DNA from: Trichinella spiralis
Taxonomy: Eukaryota > Nematoda > Enoplea > Trichinellida > Trichinellidae
Assembly: GCA_000181795.3 (NCBI GenBank)
Contig: CM012954.1
Span: forward strand, 5,679,724 to 5,743,723
DNA: 64,000 nucleotides
Direction of reading: 5' to 3'
Each line of letters opens with the position of its first letter. Positions within the stretch are counted from its first letter, which is position 1. A program made the translations under genes and the position numbers. Shown piece after piece: positions 51,883 to 64,000 of this stretch. Below the pieces are notes generated by a model. That model was not told the origin of the DNA and made no database searches. It saw only the letters and a list, made by a program, of their open reading frames with translations.

Positions 51883-54800
51883 CTTAAAATTGCCAACAAT
51901 TCATAAAAGCAGAAATAAATTTTACCAACTGGAATGCAAAAGTGAAGAGAAAAAAAAACAATTAAATTACAAGCCAATAAAATGAATAAAACTTTTTAAA
52001 TTACTTTTCTCCCAACTTATTTATTTTCAGATTGTTCTTTTGATTGATTATTTCATCGATTATTGCACAACATCCCGTCAACAACGCTCACTGTTGGTCG
52101 CTTTTTACACAAATAAAATGCCAACTGTCTGCTTTGCAAAACTGAATAAAACTTACACCACCTAAATATTAATTTATGTATATATCTATATATATGTACC
52201 GTTATTCAACAATGAATCTTCGCATTTTGTGCGTGCAATGACCGTGAACAAAAACAAGAAAAGCTGCACAAAAACAACAACAACAACAACAAACTAACCA
52301 GCTGCTTTCCCTAGTGTCAAGTGCTGCTTGCTAGTGACTGCAGTTTTGATTATACGAAAGACAAATACAAAAATACAAAAAAAGCCATAAATGAATGACA
52401 AGCACCGTACACATGGCATTTTGCTGGTCAAGCCGTGAGAATGCATGGTCATTTTTGCATGAATAAAGTGCAAATGCACAGACAGACAGACGGTCGAGAA
52501 AACGAAACAACCAACAGCTGCTGCTAACCGTGATCACCTACGGTCCTTTTACAACCTACTAGCCAGACAACGAGGTCAACAAGCTGTTGCTGATGGTTAA
52601 AATTGGCAAAAGTCAAAACCCGCCACAAAAGTATTAAAGTATAAAATAAATGAAAGGAAAAAGTGAACAACAAGAGCGTTGTATAAGTACAAATAAATAA
52701 ATAAGTAAACTAACCTGACAATATTACTACTATTGTTGACGTAATGAGTGGCTTTGGAAACTGGCTTGTTGTTCAAAGCGGTGACAATCAAATCTGCCAA
52801 ATTGGTCATCAAAGTTGGAGCCAAAGAATGCTGAGGTGGCAGCGGCAGTGGTGCTTCTTTCACTGGCAATGCTTTACAACAATTGTCAACGTGATTTCGA
52901 CAGTCGGGACGAAATGACTAAAGAAAACATAAGCAGAATAAAAAAAATATACCACAAGTAAAAAAGGATGCAGAATAAGAAAATTAATGATAACACACAA
53001 TAATTAATATTTCAGGATATCATGAAACAAATTAACCAACCAACTGTTGTCTCCTTCGTTCCCTGTTCTGTGAATCCCTTGACAGCTATCTGTTTCATCG
53101 GTGCATGAGCGAGGCTAATTGTCGAAAGGACGTAATTGAATTAAAGCTTCAACTCAGCCGGACTGGTCAATGTGACCAGGCGACGTTAAACGGCCGTCGC
53201 TTTCTAAAGCCGACGAAACCGGCGGTCCCTGGCGGTATGTATGAGAGAAATGATTGAACAGTAGTAGATTGGGTAGATTTTATTTTACACAGCTGCTGCA
53301 GGCTTTTAGCAAGCATACATATAAATTGACCAGTGAACCTTGTGAAAATCAATCCGATCAAAGAAAACATATACTATTATATATATATATATATATATAT
53401 ACACTTGCACGACTTCTTGGCTGTCACTTCAATCTAAACGCGATATCTGGACACAGAAGCATTGCATAAGCAGCAGACAACGCACTCCCCCCCCCTCATG
53501 CCCCTGTATTTGCATTTGACTAAAGAACAATAAAAGCTGAAATTGACTCTGCGCACAGACACACAGACACACACACACACACGATTGTTGTGTAAATGAA
53601 ACCAATCTGCGTGTGATCATCAACATTATTCAACCGTACTGATATAATTTATGCTGTATTTCAGTGTATTTTCAAATTTCCACCAACGTATGGAAAAAGA
53701 GTTTGCCTCCTTTTCAATATTAACAAACAAATTGGCATTATTCTTTCAAAAAAATCAGAATCAATCTATATCAAATACACTAAATGAATAATTGTAATAT
53801 TTTTTTCCGGCTGTTGTTCGCTTGATATAAATGACATTTGAAATTGCATGAAATAAAAAAATTGAAAAAAAGAAAAAATTTTTTTAAAAGCAGATATGAT
53901 TTCTGATCATCAAAGATTGGAAAAGAAGTCCCAGATATGCAGAGAAAGAGAAAATGAAGGGTAGAGATAAAGAGAGTGACGTCAAAGAGAATTAATTGAT
54001 TTCAAATAACAACAAGCAGAAAATTCTCATCCAACTAACAAAACGGAAAATTTTCATACTTTTCATTATGATAAACACACTGATGTAAATATCTGTAAGA
54101 GTTTTGAGCAAAAAAAATGAAAAAAAAGCATAACAATTTAAGTTGATGATGTTGATTGCTGCTGTTGTTACTATTAGCTGAACTGTGCAAGTGATTCATA
54201 CTGATGATGCATTACTGGAGAATAAATAAAAATATCTGATGAGCAATTATTGAAATTACACTTGCACACATTTGCAAAAATGAGTAGCGTTGAAATAATT
54301 GGAAACTAACCAAACTGAACAAGGCAAACACTGTCTATACACATGACAAAATATGTATAAATTTTACCACAAGTATATGGAAAAGAATGAAAAACCTCAA
54401 GCCAAAGACCAGCCAGCCAGCAGCAGGGTATATGACAGGGCAAGCAGACGACCGGACGTTGAGATGTCACTTTGCTGAGCGGTTTCAATTAATTTCAAAC
54501 ATAGACAGTTCAACACAGATCAACAAGATAGTGTCAATAATTCGGCTGCACAGTTGGGTATGGAAGAATGCCACCCCTTCTACATAAAAAATACAAAAAC
54601 ACAACAATAAAAGGATGACACGTCAAATTGCAACTGACATCCCGCACTGATTGTTCCCAGAACTGAAATATTCAGTTTCGATCAGCCAATCGTTCGAAAA
54701 TAAATGACCAGTAAAAACTTTGCTTTCTAATAAATATTTCAATATTGATGTAAATTTAAAACAAGACCAAAACATTCCCATTCGTCATCACTCTAACAAC

Positions 54801-55743
54801 CAAATACCGTATCATCAAATATTAACTAAAATTTTATTTTTCAAATCAACAAAATATTTTTTGTTACCTTTCCCATAAATTTACTTAAAATTTTCCTTTT
54901 TCTCTCACACACACATAGGCTATCTATCAATAACGATGATAATAATAACAATTGTGTGTCATCTATATATACATTGGTAACGTAACAACGACGTAACGTC
55001 CCTTTCTGTCAACTAATTACTGTGCGCGTAAAAAATTCAATATTCATGATTTATCGTATTTATAATTTCCATTTCAAATTCATTGGAAAGGAAAGTAAAA
55101 TGTGATTAATAAAAATATTTCTTCGCAGTTGTATTGAATTTTCTGATCAAATAAAATTATTTAAACTTCCAGACTGCTAAAATAATGCTTTTACGAATCA
55201 TACAAGATACTTTTGTGCCAACTGCAAATTATCCATACAATCAAAATGTCGTTTGCCTTTTGCTCTTGAAAATATTAGCATAACACTGCATATCATTTGT
55301 TTACAGAGTGGAGAAAAAGATGAAGATAGAAAGATACGGAAAGGAAAGATACAATGTATATATATATATATATATATATATGTAAATTAGTCCCCCCGCT
55401 TGCATAAACTGTCTGTGTGTAACATGGATAGCTCGGTTTCCGTTGAAAAGTTCACAATTAAACAATAACGGTAGTGCATGTAGGATGACTGACAATAAAT
55501 AAATGATAGAACAAGAAAGTAATCTTTTATGAAAAAATAAATTAGTATAGAATTTAAAATACACCCTTTAAATTCAAATTAAAAAAAACTTTTTCTTACC
55601 CAATAATGATGAGCAGAATAGGCTATATTTGGCCAGGGCATTGTTGTGCGAGACGTGCATGACCAAAGCAATGGATTCGGTATCAGCAGAGACGGTTGTA
55701 CTTGCAACGGGCCATCTGAAGGACGGCCGATACGTGATGTCAT
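41364..55743 (-). CDS. KIF26: KIF26/VAB-8-like atypical kinesin
   Basis: Kinesin-11 family proteins bind microtubules but do not walk; they act in cell and axon migration and signalling. Coding exons, 5' to 3': 55600-55743, 52715-52917, 49470-49622, 48540-48807, 46639-46848, 46483-46576, 46104-46421, 45388-45474, 45079-45223, 44844-45012, 42441-44787, 42092-42349, 41364-41515. The frame closes at 4548 nt, 1515 aa. The motor is about 257-597: [40 protein letters not shown] (P-loop), [78 protein letters not shown]. The family-specific [12 protein letters not shown] and [17 protein letters not shown] follow the motor. The 2.3-kb exon codes a disordered Ser/Gln-rich tail with poly-Gln (about 730-750). 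The C-terminus has a short coiled coil and the conserved [17 protein letters not shown]. The N-terminal region is Cys-containing. The P-loop has Cys where ATPases have Lys. The start ATG sits in an exon with its own acceptor, so upstream untranslated exons are likely. Confidence 0.93.
49899..49945. repeat. CCTG/CTTG tetranucleotide repeat in a KIF26 intron
   Basis: An array of about eleven CCTG or CTTG units just upstream of the 49470-49622 exon. It produces a Pro-Ala-Cys-Leu repeated open frame on the plus strand that has no other sign of being coding. Confidence 0.85.
51563..51590. repeat. (CTGT)n microsatellite in a KIF26 intron
   Basis: Five to six CTGT units ending in CTAT. A simple repeat, same unit (reverse complement) as the GACA array in the MAGI intron. 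Confidence 0.85.
51851..51881. repeat. (AC)n microsatellite in a KIF26 intron
   Basis: Fifteen perfect AC units with no interruption. Confidence 0.93.
53377..53402. repeat. (TA)n microsatellite in the first KIF26 intron
   Basis: About twelve TA units. A shorter interrupted CA run lies nearby at about 53563-53582. Confidence 0.9.
55357..55382. repeat. (TA)n microsatellite upstream of KIF26 exon 2
   Basis: About twelve to thirteen TA units in the first KIF26 coding intron, followed by TGTAAATTAG and a CCCCCC tract. Confidence 0.9.
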
Positions 55744-58700
55744 GACTGACAACCTGAAATCAATTCATTTAGCCATTAAAAAAAGTTAATAATATAATAA
55801 TAGAAGACCGCGACAGATGAATGGTGAAAAATAAAACAGAAATAAATGGAAGGCACAGATTTGAAAAGATGAAAAGCTGACGGCGGAAATGCATGATATA
55901 TTAATAGATGCTGCTGCCCTTTATTACTACTGTTACGACCTGCAAGTGACAAGTTAAAAAGAAAAAGTAATAATAAAACAGACGACAATCCATCCAATGA
56001 CGACCAAACAGTCCAGTTAACATTGGCATAAAGAGGCTAGACGAGGCTAGGTTAGGTTAGGCTGGGCTGGGCTAGTAGTCTAGGTAAAATTTCTACCGGC
56101 GTCCATTTATATCTTCACAATCTTCTTCAGTTTGATAGTAATCAACACTGGAGTAGAATTTTGGTAAAACAAATTCCATCAGCATATATCAACGTATATA
56201 TAACGGTTGGAATGTGGTCGCCATACGAGCTGCTATTCGTTTTCCGACTGACCTGTTGTCATCAATTAGTTCGAGGGCCAAATTGGAAAAAGTACCAACT
56301 CAGAGAGGTTTATCATCATCTTTCCATTCGGGGAGGTCTTCTGGCCGAGGAAATTAAGGTCGACGATAAGAAGCAGCAGTAAGATAGCTCAGCGTGGCAC
56401 AGTGCAGAGCAGATGATGAGTAGCAAGCTTATCGACAAAATAAAGAAAAAAAAACGACAAGCTGCCAAGAATCGACCGGACGGTCGAGTGGATGATGATG
56501 ATGATGAACGTTCTGCTAACTCATGCAAATCCAAGCACCTGCCCGGAGGCCAACTGGCGACCCAACTCACTACAATGGACAAGATTGCGCGTATCAGCCG
56601 ACCTGGACAATGGTCAGTCATTTGAACGGTGCTAGTCAAATTGAAAAAGCAAACCAACGAGTTGCGCTGCACTACAACGTGCAGCTGTACTGACCATTGT
56701 GAATCGCATCCATTGTTGTCGATCTTTTCCACTCAACTAAATCTGGATACAACCAACACGCATATCGCCACGTGATGGGTTCATTTTTGGAAGATCAGTC
56801 GCAATTGATGTTTGGTGCAACAGAAAATTAGAGAAAAAAAACTTCCCTATTTTCTTTTCGAAACAACACCTGCTACTACACTACAGTAACAGTAAAGCGT
56901 AAATTCTGGAAAAACCATTTTCAATAAGTCGCCCAACTGAAATTCAAATATGCAACCATAAGCAAGAAGAAAAAACAAGAAAACCCTGTTCTAATGTTCA
57001 AATTATAAGTCAAAGTTGACAATATTTTCAAATTGAAGTTAGCTACAACGGATAAAATTTTTAAATGATCTTCCGCCTGTGTCGAGTGACGCTAAATTGT
57101 GCATAATCTGATGTTGGGGTCTGCCAGTGAAACATCTGCCATCAGTCAACGGCAATGGCATATATCCTCCTCCTCCTTCTGCAGGGAAAAACATTGCCAC
57201 CTCGGCGGTGTCGTATTTCGCTGAACAACTGCTGTTCTGCATGGATAAATTGTCCATTTTGAAAAGCTTCAACACCATTTGACAACAGAACGGAAAAGCT
57301 AGCTGATCAATGACCAAAATTGAAATTGTTGCAGTTGCAATTTTCAAAATTCAGAAACAAAGAAGAAAAAAGAAATCAAACACCTGTTTCATTTCTTATT
57401 ATTACTTTTTCAAATCAATAATATTTCTGTAGGAATAAATTTTCCATAAAAATGTTTCAATTTTAAATTAATAATTTCGAAAAACATATCATTTTCAGTG
57501 CTTATCATCCAAAAATACGCAAATAAGTTAAACACGTATACTGATCTCATTTTTTAAAATAAACTAACTTTCTTACGTTTTATGCTGCGGTGAATTATCT
57601 ACAAATGAATACAAAAAATACTCGAACATGCACGTTGAAATATTAAAATTCAATACATGAACTAATTGGTATGTGATAAGTATGACGACAATTCACAGTG
57701 GACACTGATTATGATCAGAAGAGAAAAGTTGCCAAAATGATGAAAATGAACAATGGCTGTAAGCGAGACCCTAAGACTATTCAAATATGCTCTAAACGAG
57801 TATTTCTAGATCATTTCAACCAGACTAATAATCTAAAACTTACGTCGCAATGGAATCTTCAAGAAGACAGAAAGAATGAATAATCTCTCTCTTCACCTAA
57901 CCTGTAGTAATATTTTCTCATCTCGCTCTTCTTCAGCTTCTTTCCACATTCATTCGTTACAAAATCTCGAGAATTTCTGAACCGATATTTCATAACTAAA
58001 AAACAAAGAAAGAAATACTGACTAGTGAGTGATATAATATTACATATTCCAAATGAACAGAAAAGCTGAACGATGCAACTCATCCAATGTGTGCGTTCAA
58101 TGATCAAACGTCAAATCACATTTCATATGACTTACAATTTCATCAACTTTTAATAATAATAACTGTATACTACAAACTGTACATTTTTTCTGTTCACATT
58201 ACAAGAGTGCACATCTGAAGGGTAAAAAACTGAAAACTTCCTCAATTTAGCAAATAATAATAAGCGTATCTTGACGATTTTTCACTTTTGGTCAATCACG
58301 GCAAAATTATATAAAACGAAAAAGCAAAAAACTGCCTTTCACTACTTGCAATATTATAACGGCAAACAAATGAAAATTGTACAACCAACAAACACTAAGC
58401 AAGCTATTATCTACTAGTGATGATGATTCACATAATACAACCACCAATAATTCTGAAAGCAATGTAATAATTGATATTTTAAAAAACAAAAACAAAATCT
58501 TTCCATCCTGATGATGATCATAATAATAAATAAACAAATATACAAATAAGAAGCATTTCAAAATGATGATATTTTAAACCTGTTCGAAACAACCGGACAG
58601 AAACAAGGCTGAAAAGCGACCAGCGTTTAGAGGAAAAGAAGCGCAGACAAGAATGCCATAAACCAGCATCGAATGTTGAAGGCCGTAACAAAAATGGGTT

Positions 58701-59803
58701 AGCCGAGTGATTTCCACACCGCTGGAATAGCAAAACGGCGGCACGTTCAAAGTCAATACATCCCGTTATTTATTTATTTATTTCATTTGTTTACTGCGCG
58801 CTATGCCACTAAAGCCACTAGTTGCTACCCATTAAACAACAACAAAAATAAATTTAAAAAAATCAACTTCACATAAAGAACAAGCAAGCAGTGTTCGATG
58901 AAAATGAATTTCAAAAAATCAATTTGTCCATTTTGTCTATTCTTATACAAATTTCAATTCACCCAAAGAAAGGCATATTTCAACGTTTCATATATTTTTT
59001 CCGTTTCAGTACATATGTATATACAAAAAAAACCTAATTTACAATTAAAAATTTTTTTATCCATTATTTTTACAAGTGTTCAACTGATGCTCAGTTCAGT
59101 TGAAATGGTGGACAAGCAAAAAAGATTACTGTAAATTACTGTATAATTTAAATAGTGTAATTCAAGTTCATATTTGAAATATGTTTTTCCTTCTTTTTCG
59201 AAATGACCGTTGCTCGTGAGCAATAAAATGAAATAAAAATGAATCATTCAGCTCCACTGAAACAGCAGTCAACGTGACCAGCTGTCATTGCAAAAATGAC
59301 AATGAAATCAACAAATTAATTAATAATAAATTGGTAAAAACAAAAGTTGCTGCACCAACAAAGAGTTGGTTACGTTCCAATGTCGATTTGTCTGTCACAC
59401 AGCACTTTGATAGTTGAGTCGGATGCAAATTTCAACAAATGATGAAAATTGAAGCCCAACCATTCAATGTCGTATGGCACAGCGTGGGGTGAAATTGGAC
59501 GATTGTGTTTACGGCTTGAACATTTTAAGCCGCTTGTTGCTTTTACGTGTTCGACAGCCGCCGGTTGCTGAACGTCGTCGGTCAGTTTTTGTTCTATTAG
59601 TCGCCAAGCAACCGAACAGGACAAACAGCACGCACAAACATGCATCCATCCGTATCTGACTGCCTGACGCTTGACATCGACCAGCCACCAGCCTGACGAC
59701 GCGCATATTTGGTCAATGCTAAAGCAGAACAGTCGAACGAACGTGAGAGTGCGCTTAATTTGCCCTGCTGCATCGACATTGCGCATGATTCTTCACCAAA
59801 TTC
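55744..59803. other. intergenic region between KIF26 and the secreted-protein gene
   Basis: About 4 kb between two genes transcribed away from each other. The AT-rich background is broken by three more GC-balanced patches at about 56180-56640, 57060-57260 and 59380-59720, each with open frames of 70-138 codons on one or both strands. None has a family match I recognise, and none could be joined in phase to KIF26. They may be promoter regions, untranslated first exons of KIF26 (its first coding exon begins with an acceptor) or unannotated small genes. Confidence 0.5.
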
Positions 59804-62800
59804 ATGCACTGTTCTTGTATTACAATTCAAAGTAAGTTTCATAAGATTTTTTTTGAAAATGTTCTTCCCCGCATCCTCATCGAAGAAAGAAAGAAAATAT
59901 GCAAATGTGAAGACAAACAATTACACAAACCAACTACAACAGAAACAACAACATATTTTCCGTTTTGTTCAGTTATTATTATTTTTTCTAATTTTTAGTA
60001 ATTCTGTACATTGTGCATTGGATTTGCGCCTGCTGTGCACAAAAAGCTGATAAAAGCCATCCGTATGAAACAAATCATCATTACTACACCTATGCAAAAT
60101 ATCCCGCTAATCAACATGGTTCCAATAACTCATTTGGTAAGTGGGACCAAACTTTTCCTTCTGACAATGTGCAGCAAGCAACATAAGATGTGTCAAGAAT
60201 TTTTCTTTTTTTTCTTTTCTAGAAAATGTGAATCCAATAGTTTTCAACGTAGAACAAACGCTGCGTATGATCGTGTCTTCCAATGAACATGTGGATTACA
60301 TTTTTAAAGGTTTGAAGTCGATTTTTCACAAAAGTATTCCTAAAGCGGATGTATTTGTCAGGAACCATTTTTTTCAACAATTTTCAATTGGACGTTGCAA
60401 TAGTTTGCAATGGAAACAAGACGATCATTTGTGAAACAATATACGGACAAGATAAACACATCAAATACGGTATAATAATTTTTTCAGTATTCTCTTTTTG
60501 GTTCTTTGAAATGAATTTTTCATTATCATTCAATTATCATTCATTCAGTCATTCATCCATCCATCCATCCATGGTTTTTATTTATCCAATAGATTCACAA
60601 TATGCACTTGTGCATAAATGATCGATAGATATGCTTCATTATTTAAAGTGCAAAATATTTCACCAACAATAGCAACAGTTTGTTTTATATAAACACATTG
60701 TTGAGAACAATAATGAAGCTTAAAATAGATAAATTTATTGATTTGGCTATTTCAAACCACGACGGATTCATGTTGCAATAATGACATCAGAAATTAATGA
60801 TCACTTTGACGCTGACAATTTTCATTCAATTGGAAGAACAACTTTAATCAATCAGTTTCACCTATGACTTGTTGCATATTGCTGTGATGATGTTCAAATG
60901 CGGACAATTATAATGTAGGCATAGTAAAAATCATAATAATAATACAGTTGCTACCGTGTAGTTCTTTTCATTTCATCTTTCCTAATTCGTCAACCACATT
61001 CATTACTCTAATCTATTTTCCATTTTTTTGCAATATAAATAATAATGGAGATATTTTTTGCAGAGGTCCAACTTTCATATCCAACGTCAGCTACGGATGC
61101 TATTATTGGCAAGCAGTTGAACAAGAATGACCAACAATTAATAGCTTTGATCAAGCGAAAGACTGACGCAAAAATTACCGAAAAGTGGACAAGTTTCACG
61201 TAAGAATATACAATAATAATCATCATCATCATAATAATAATAAGCAGAAAAACTTTCAGCTGTTCAATAGACGACGTTGTATTTGCAAATATTTTTACCA
61301 AATTCGGACGTTTGCATGTCAGTTGTATACAAAATTCCTCTTTTCTATTCGAAAATACATGGACTGGCAATAACAGGCTGTCAGTAAAACTTTCTCAATT
61401 CAACAATGAACACGATCAGCAGACGACGACGACGACGACAGTTGCAGACATTACACAGACCACTGTGTATCACTGCTCCTGTGATGAAGATATGGCCGCG
61501 GTGAACAACAATCCACCACTTAGACGCACAACAATCGACACTTTCAAAGACGACTATTCATGGTTGTCATTGTATCAAGCAAATCATACTAGCATTATTC
61601 TGTCGTACGTTGGTTCCTACGAAGGTATGGTGTTGCTGTTGCTGTTGTTGCTTTGATTACAAAAAAAAATTATCGTTCCTATTTAAGCTGAATGTGCATG
61701 TCGCGTAAGGCAACGAAGAAGAAGAAAACCCACGAATTCCCACGAAGCAGCACCTATTATCGAAGAGAAAGGAATTGCCGTGTACAATTTTTATCCCCAA
61801 TCCGTAGCCGCTGGTTCAGCTAAGCAAGAATACATCTTCGCTTACGGAGAAGGATTCAACAGGTGAAAGGGCAAAAAGTGAATTGAAATGAAGGAAAAAA
61901 AATCAATCTAACTTACGTGTGAATTTCAGATCAGCAAAGGTGTCCTGCCATTTCGGCGACGAAGTCATTCCTGGTGAAGTCCGGTCTTCCACTTTGCTTG
62001 CATGTCCAGTTCCGTATCGTCCACCCGGGGATGTACAACTGAGACTATGCCACGGTGATCAGTTCTTCCCGATGGGAGATGGAACAGTGGTCAGTTGATC
62101 AGGCAGTCGGCACTGGACTGTTGTGAAATTTTTTCTTTAACTTATTGTTAAAACCTGAAAAATAAATCTCTTTTATATTTATTTATATTTATGTATATAT
62201 ATATACAGAATCGAGTATCGTTCTATCGACCCTGCAGTACCGTGGGATGCAACTCAATCGGTGGTATATGTTTTCAAGGAAAATGCTACTGTAATGAACA
62301 ATATCAAGGTGTCGCTTGTGATCAATTCAAAGTGCTCACCTCCTTTCCAATTTACCTGTGCGATCCAAGAAAATTAACCGCAACCGAAGGTGTACCCTAT
62401 CAAGCAGATGTATGCGTATCAGTAAGCATATAAATTTTAAATAATTTCTTTACTTTACTGCCACTATTCATTATGGTTCTTCCATTCAGGTTAAAAATCA
62501 TAAGATAACCTGGAAATTAATCCAAGGACCGGCCAATATGACCATCCATCCCGTAACGGGCAGAATAACTTGGTCATATCCAGTTGGCGCAATGTCACCA
62601 ATAAAAATAGTGGTCGGCGCACGCACTGCCGACATGGCTTCATTCTTGGCCAGTACCCTGATCGTTTTGGTCTCCTATGAACCGTACATTGTAAAAGTGG
62701 TGCGCAATGATACAGCAACGGTCAGCATAATTGGACAAACAAATTACGTTGCAATTCCAAGCCGAGCACCGTTTTCTGTACCTGTACGAATGGTAGTTTT

Positions 62801-64000
62801 CAAAGACAGGCAACCTTACTATGAATGGCAAGTTTGGACAGATGGAAATGGTCATTTCGAAACAGTCTACATAGAAAACTACCAAGATTACGGTGTATTT
62901 TCAGTTTTGGCCATTCATCCTGGCAAAACGCTCCTGCTGAACGTCTACTCTCCGTATTTCACCGATCCTCGTGTTTCTTGGTGCGTTTATTATGTTCAAT
63001 TAATCGGACCTTCCAAAGTGACCAACTGTAACGTCAATCAGCAGTGCAGAGCTGAAATTGTGATCAAAACTACGCCAACCCATGAACTGACCAACTTCAC
63101 ACTCGCAGTAGGTGTTGTATGAAAACTTCTAAAACCCAAAGCTAAAATATATATATATTTCTTTTCAATTTGAGCGAAGCAAAAAATTAAAATACACCAA
63201 CACAAACAAAGTGCACATGTAATTCAGTTAGTGATTACTAGAGATGGATAAAAGAAAAATATTGCTAGATTTCAAATGCTTTCCATCTTAGATTTCAAAT
63301 GACCAAACGAATCCAAATGCACCCGAACTAGTCAACGCACCTTCGATTATGCACATACCGAAAAAGTCCGTCTTATCAATACCGTTGGTGTTCGTTTTTC
63401 GTGAACCACTGGAAGGAAACGTTCGACTCGTAGCAAGAGCAGATGGCAAGCCAACAGTTGCCAAATTGGACATTCCTTTCAAAGTGATGTCACAAAGTGT
63501 CCACGTCCATATCAAGCCCACGTCGTTGCACTTCTTGAGTTGCAATGGAATGTTCGGCAATATAAGAAATTCGGTAAGAGAATAAACTGAAACTGAAATT
63601 TTGATTAATTAAATTTTTACAATCAAGAACTATATTCCATACAACCTACTATATTTAAAAAGTCAATATATTTAGATTCAAATCTACAATTATGGACTAG
63701 TACCAATAACTAACCTGGAACTTTCCTGCGCCAGTGACCAATGTCCGGTGTTCATTTCGTCAATAGTACTGGAAAATCAACTGCCGGAACAACAATCCGA
63801 CATGCTGCTTCCGGGACAGTCAGCTTGCTTGAACTTTGAAGTTTCAAGTTCAAAAAAAGATTCCAACATTACCACCGATGTTCACCTGTTGCACAACATC
63901 AACTTGAGAAAGGATATTCCACTGATCATTGTATCTTTGCCGGAGCCTTGCTGGACGTTGAAAGTTGTTGTGTACAGTTTCGAAGTGTTCGCCAGCGATG
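59804..64000 (+). CDS. unrecognised secreted multidomain protein, 3' end beyond the window
   Basis: I cannot name this gene. Coding exons: 59804-59831, 59999-60136, 60223-60309, 60362-60469, 61064-61199, 61260-61624, 61688-61862, 61930-62089, 62209-62421, 62490-63116, 63292-63573, 63676-64000 (open at the edge). All phases agree, giving 881 codons so far. The first two exons give a signal-peptide-like start (MHCSCITIQIILYIVHWICA), so it is probably exported. Residues 56-345 are beta-rich and Cys-containing, without a clear family. About 310-400 resembles an IPT/TIG-like sandwich (EYIFAYGEGFN, then SAKVSCHFGDEVIPG). About 408-439 is an EGF-like module with spacing C-x4-C-x6-C-x4-C-x-C-x8-C. 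About 460-560 resembles a cadherin-like/He_PIG domain (ITWKLIQGPANMTIHP, VTGRITW). From about 565 on there are successive Ig-like beta segments with paired cysteines and N-glycosylation sites. Exon 10 has two possible donors, 12 nt apart. Exon phases support the model; the start in the short first exon is less sure. Confidence 0.75.

Noticed and set aside
53167-53370. 67-codon minus-strand frame in the first KIF26 intron
   Set aside because: Partly hydrophobic, no in-phase junction to KIF26 exons, and no homology signal. Only the nearby ATG at 53098 could be joined in frame.

Overview
The window is a draft-assembly piece of nuclear DNA from an animal, most likely an invertebrate bilaterian. 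The evidence is AT-rich sequence, coding genes cut into 6 to 21 exons by GT-AG introns (mostly 50-700 bp, a few of 2-3 kb), the standard genetic code, AATAAA poly(A) signals, many microsatellites, and a purely metazoan gene set. TSC1 is present, which argues against a Caenorhabditis-type nematode (that lineage lacks TSC1). I cannot fix the phylum. Ambiguous bases at about 170-650 mark a poor contig edge.

Layout, with gene models I spliced by hand and checked for reading-frame closure: (1) 1-6521, no convincing gene, one long (TTA)n array, and the probable 3' UTR of MAGI. (2) 6522-20309 minus, a complete MAGI scaffold (PDZ0, guanylate-kinase-like, two WW, five more PDZ) with 21 coding exons, including a frame-preserving cassette and a GC-AG intron. 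(3) 23151-25112 minus, mitochondrial succinyl-CoA ligase beta subunit, closest to the GTP form. (4) 25403-28319 minus, WASP/N-WASP. (5) 29201-33313 plus, TSC1/hamartin, divergent from WASP across about 880 bp. (6) 35138-39137 minus, an aquaglyceroporin. (7) 41364-55743 minus, a KIF26/VAB-8 atypical kinesin whose P-loop lacks the catalytic lysine. (8) 59804 to beyond 64000 plus, an unrecognised secreted multidomain protein (signal peptide, IPT-like, EGF-like, cadherin-like/He_PIG-like, Ig-like beta repeats), truncated by the window end.

The genes do not form one pathway, although several act at the cell cortex and cytoskeleton: MAGI at junctions, WASP in Arp2/3 actin nucleation, KIF26/VAB-8 in cell and axon migration. 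TSC1 and the succinyl-CoA ligase belong to growth control and metabolism. The least explained coding content is the 3' terminal secreted protein. The most unusual recognised protein is the lysine-less kinesin. No mobile-element proteins, CRISPR arrays, rRNA or tRNA genes were seen.
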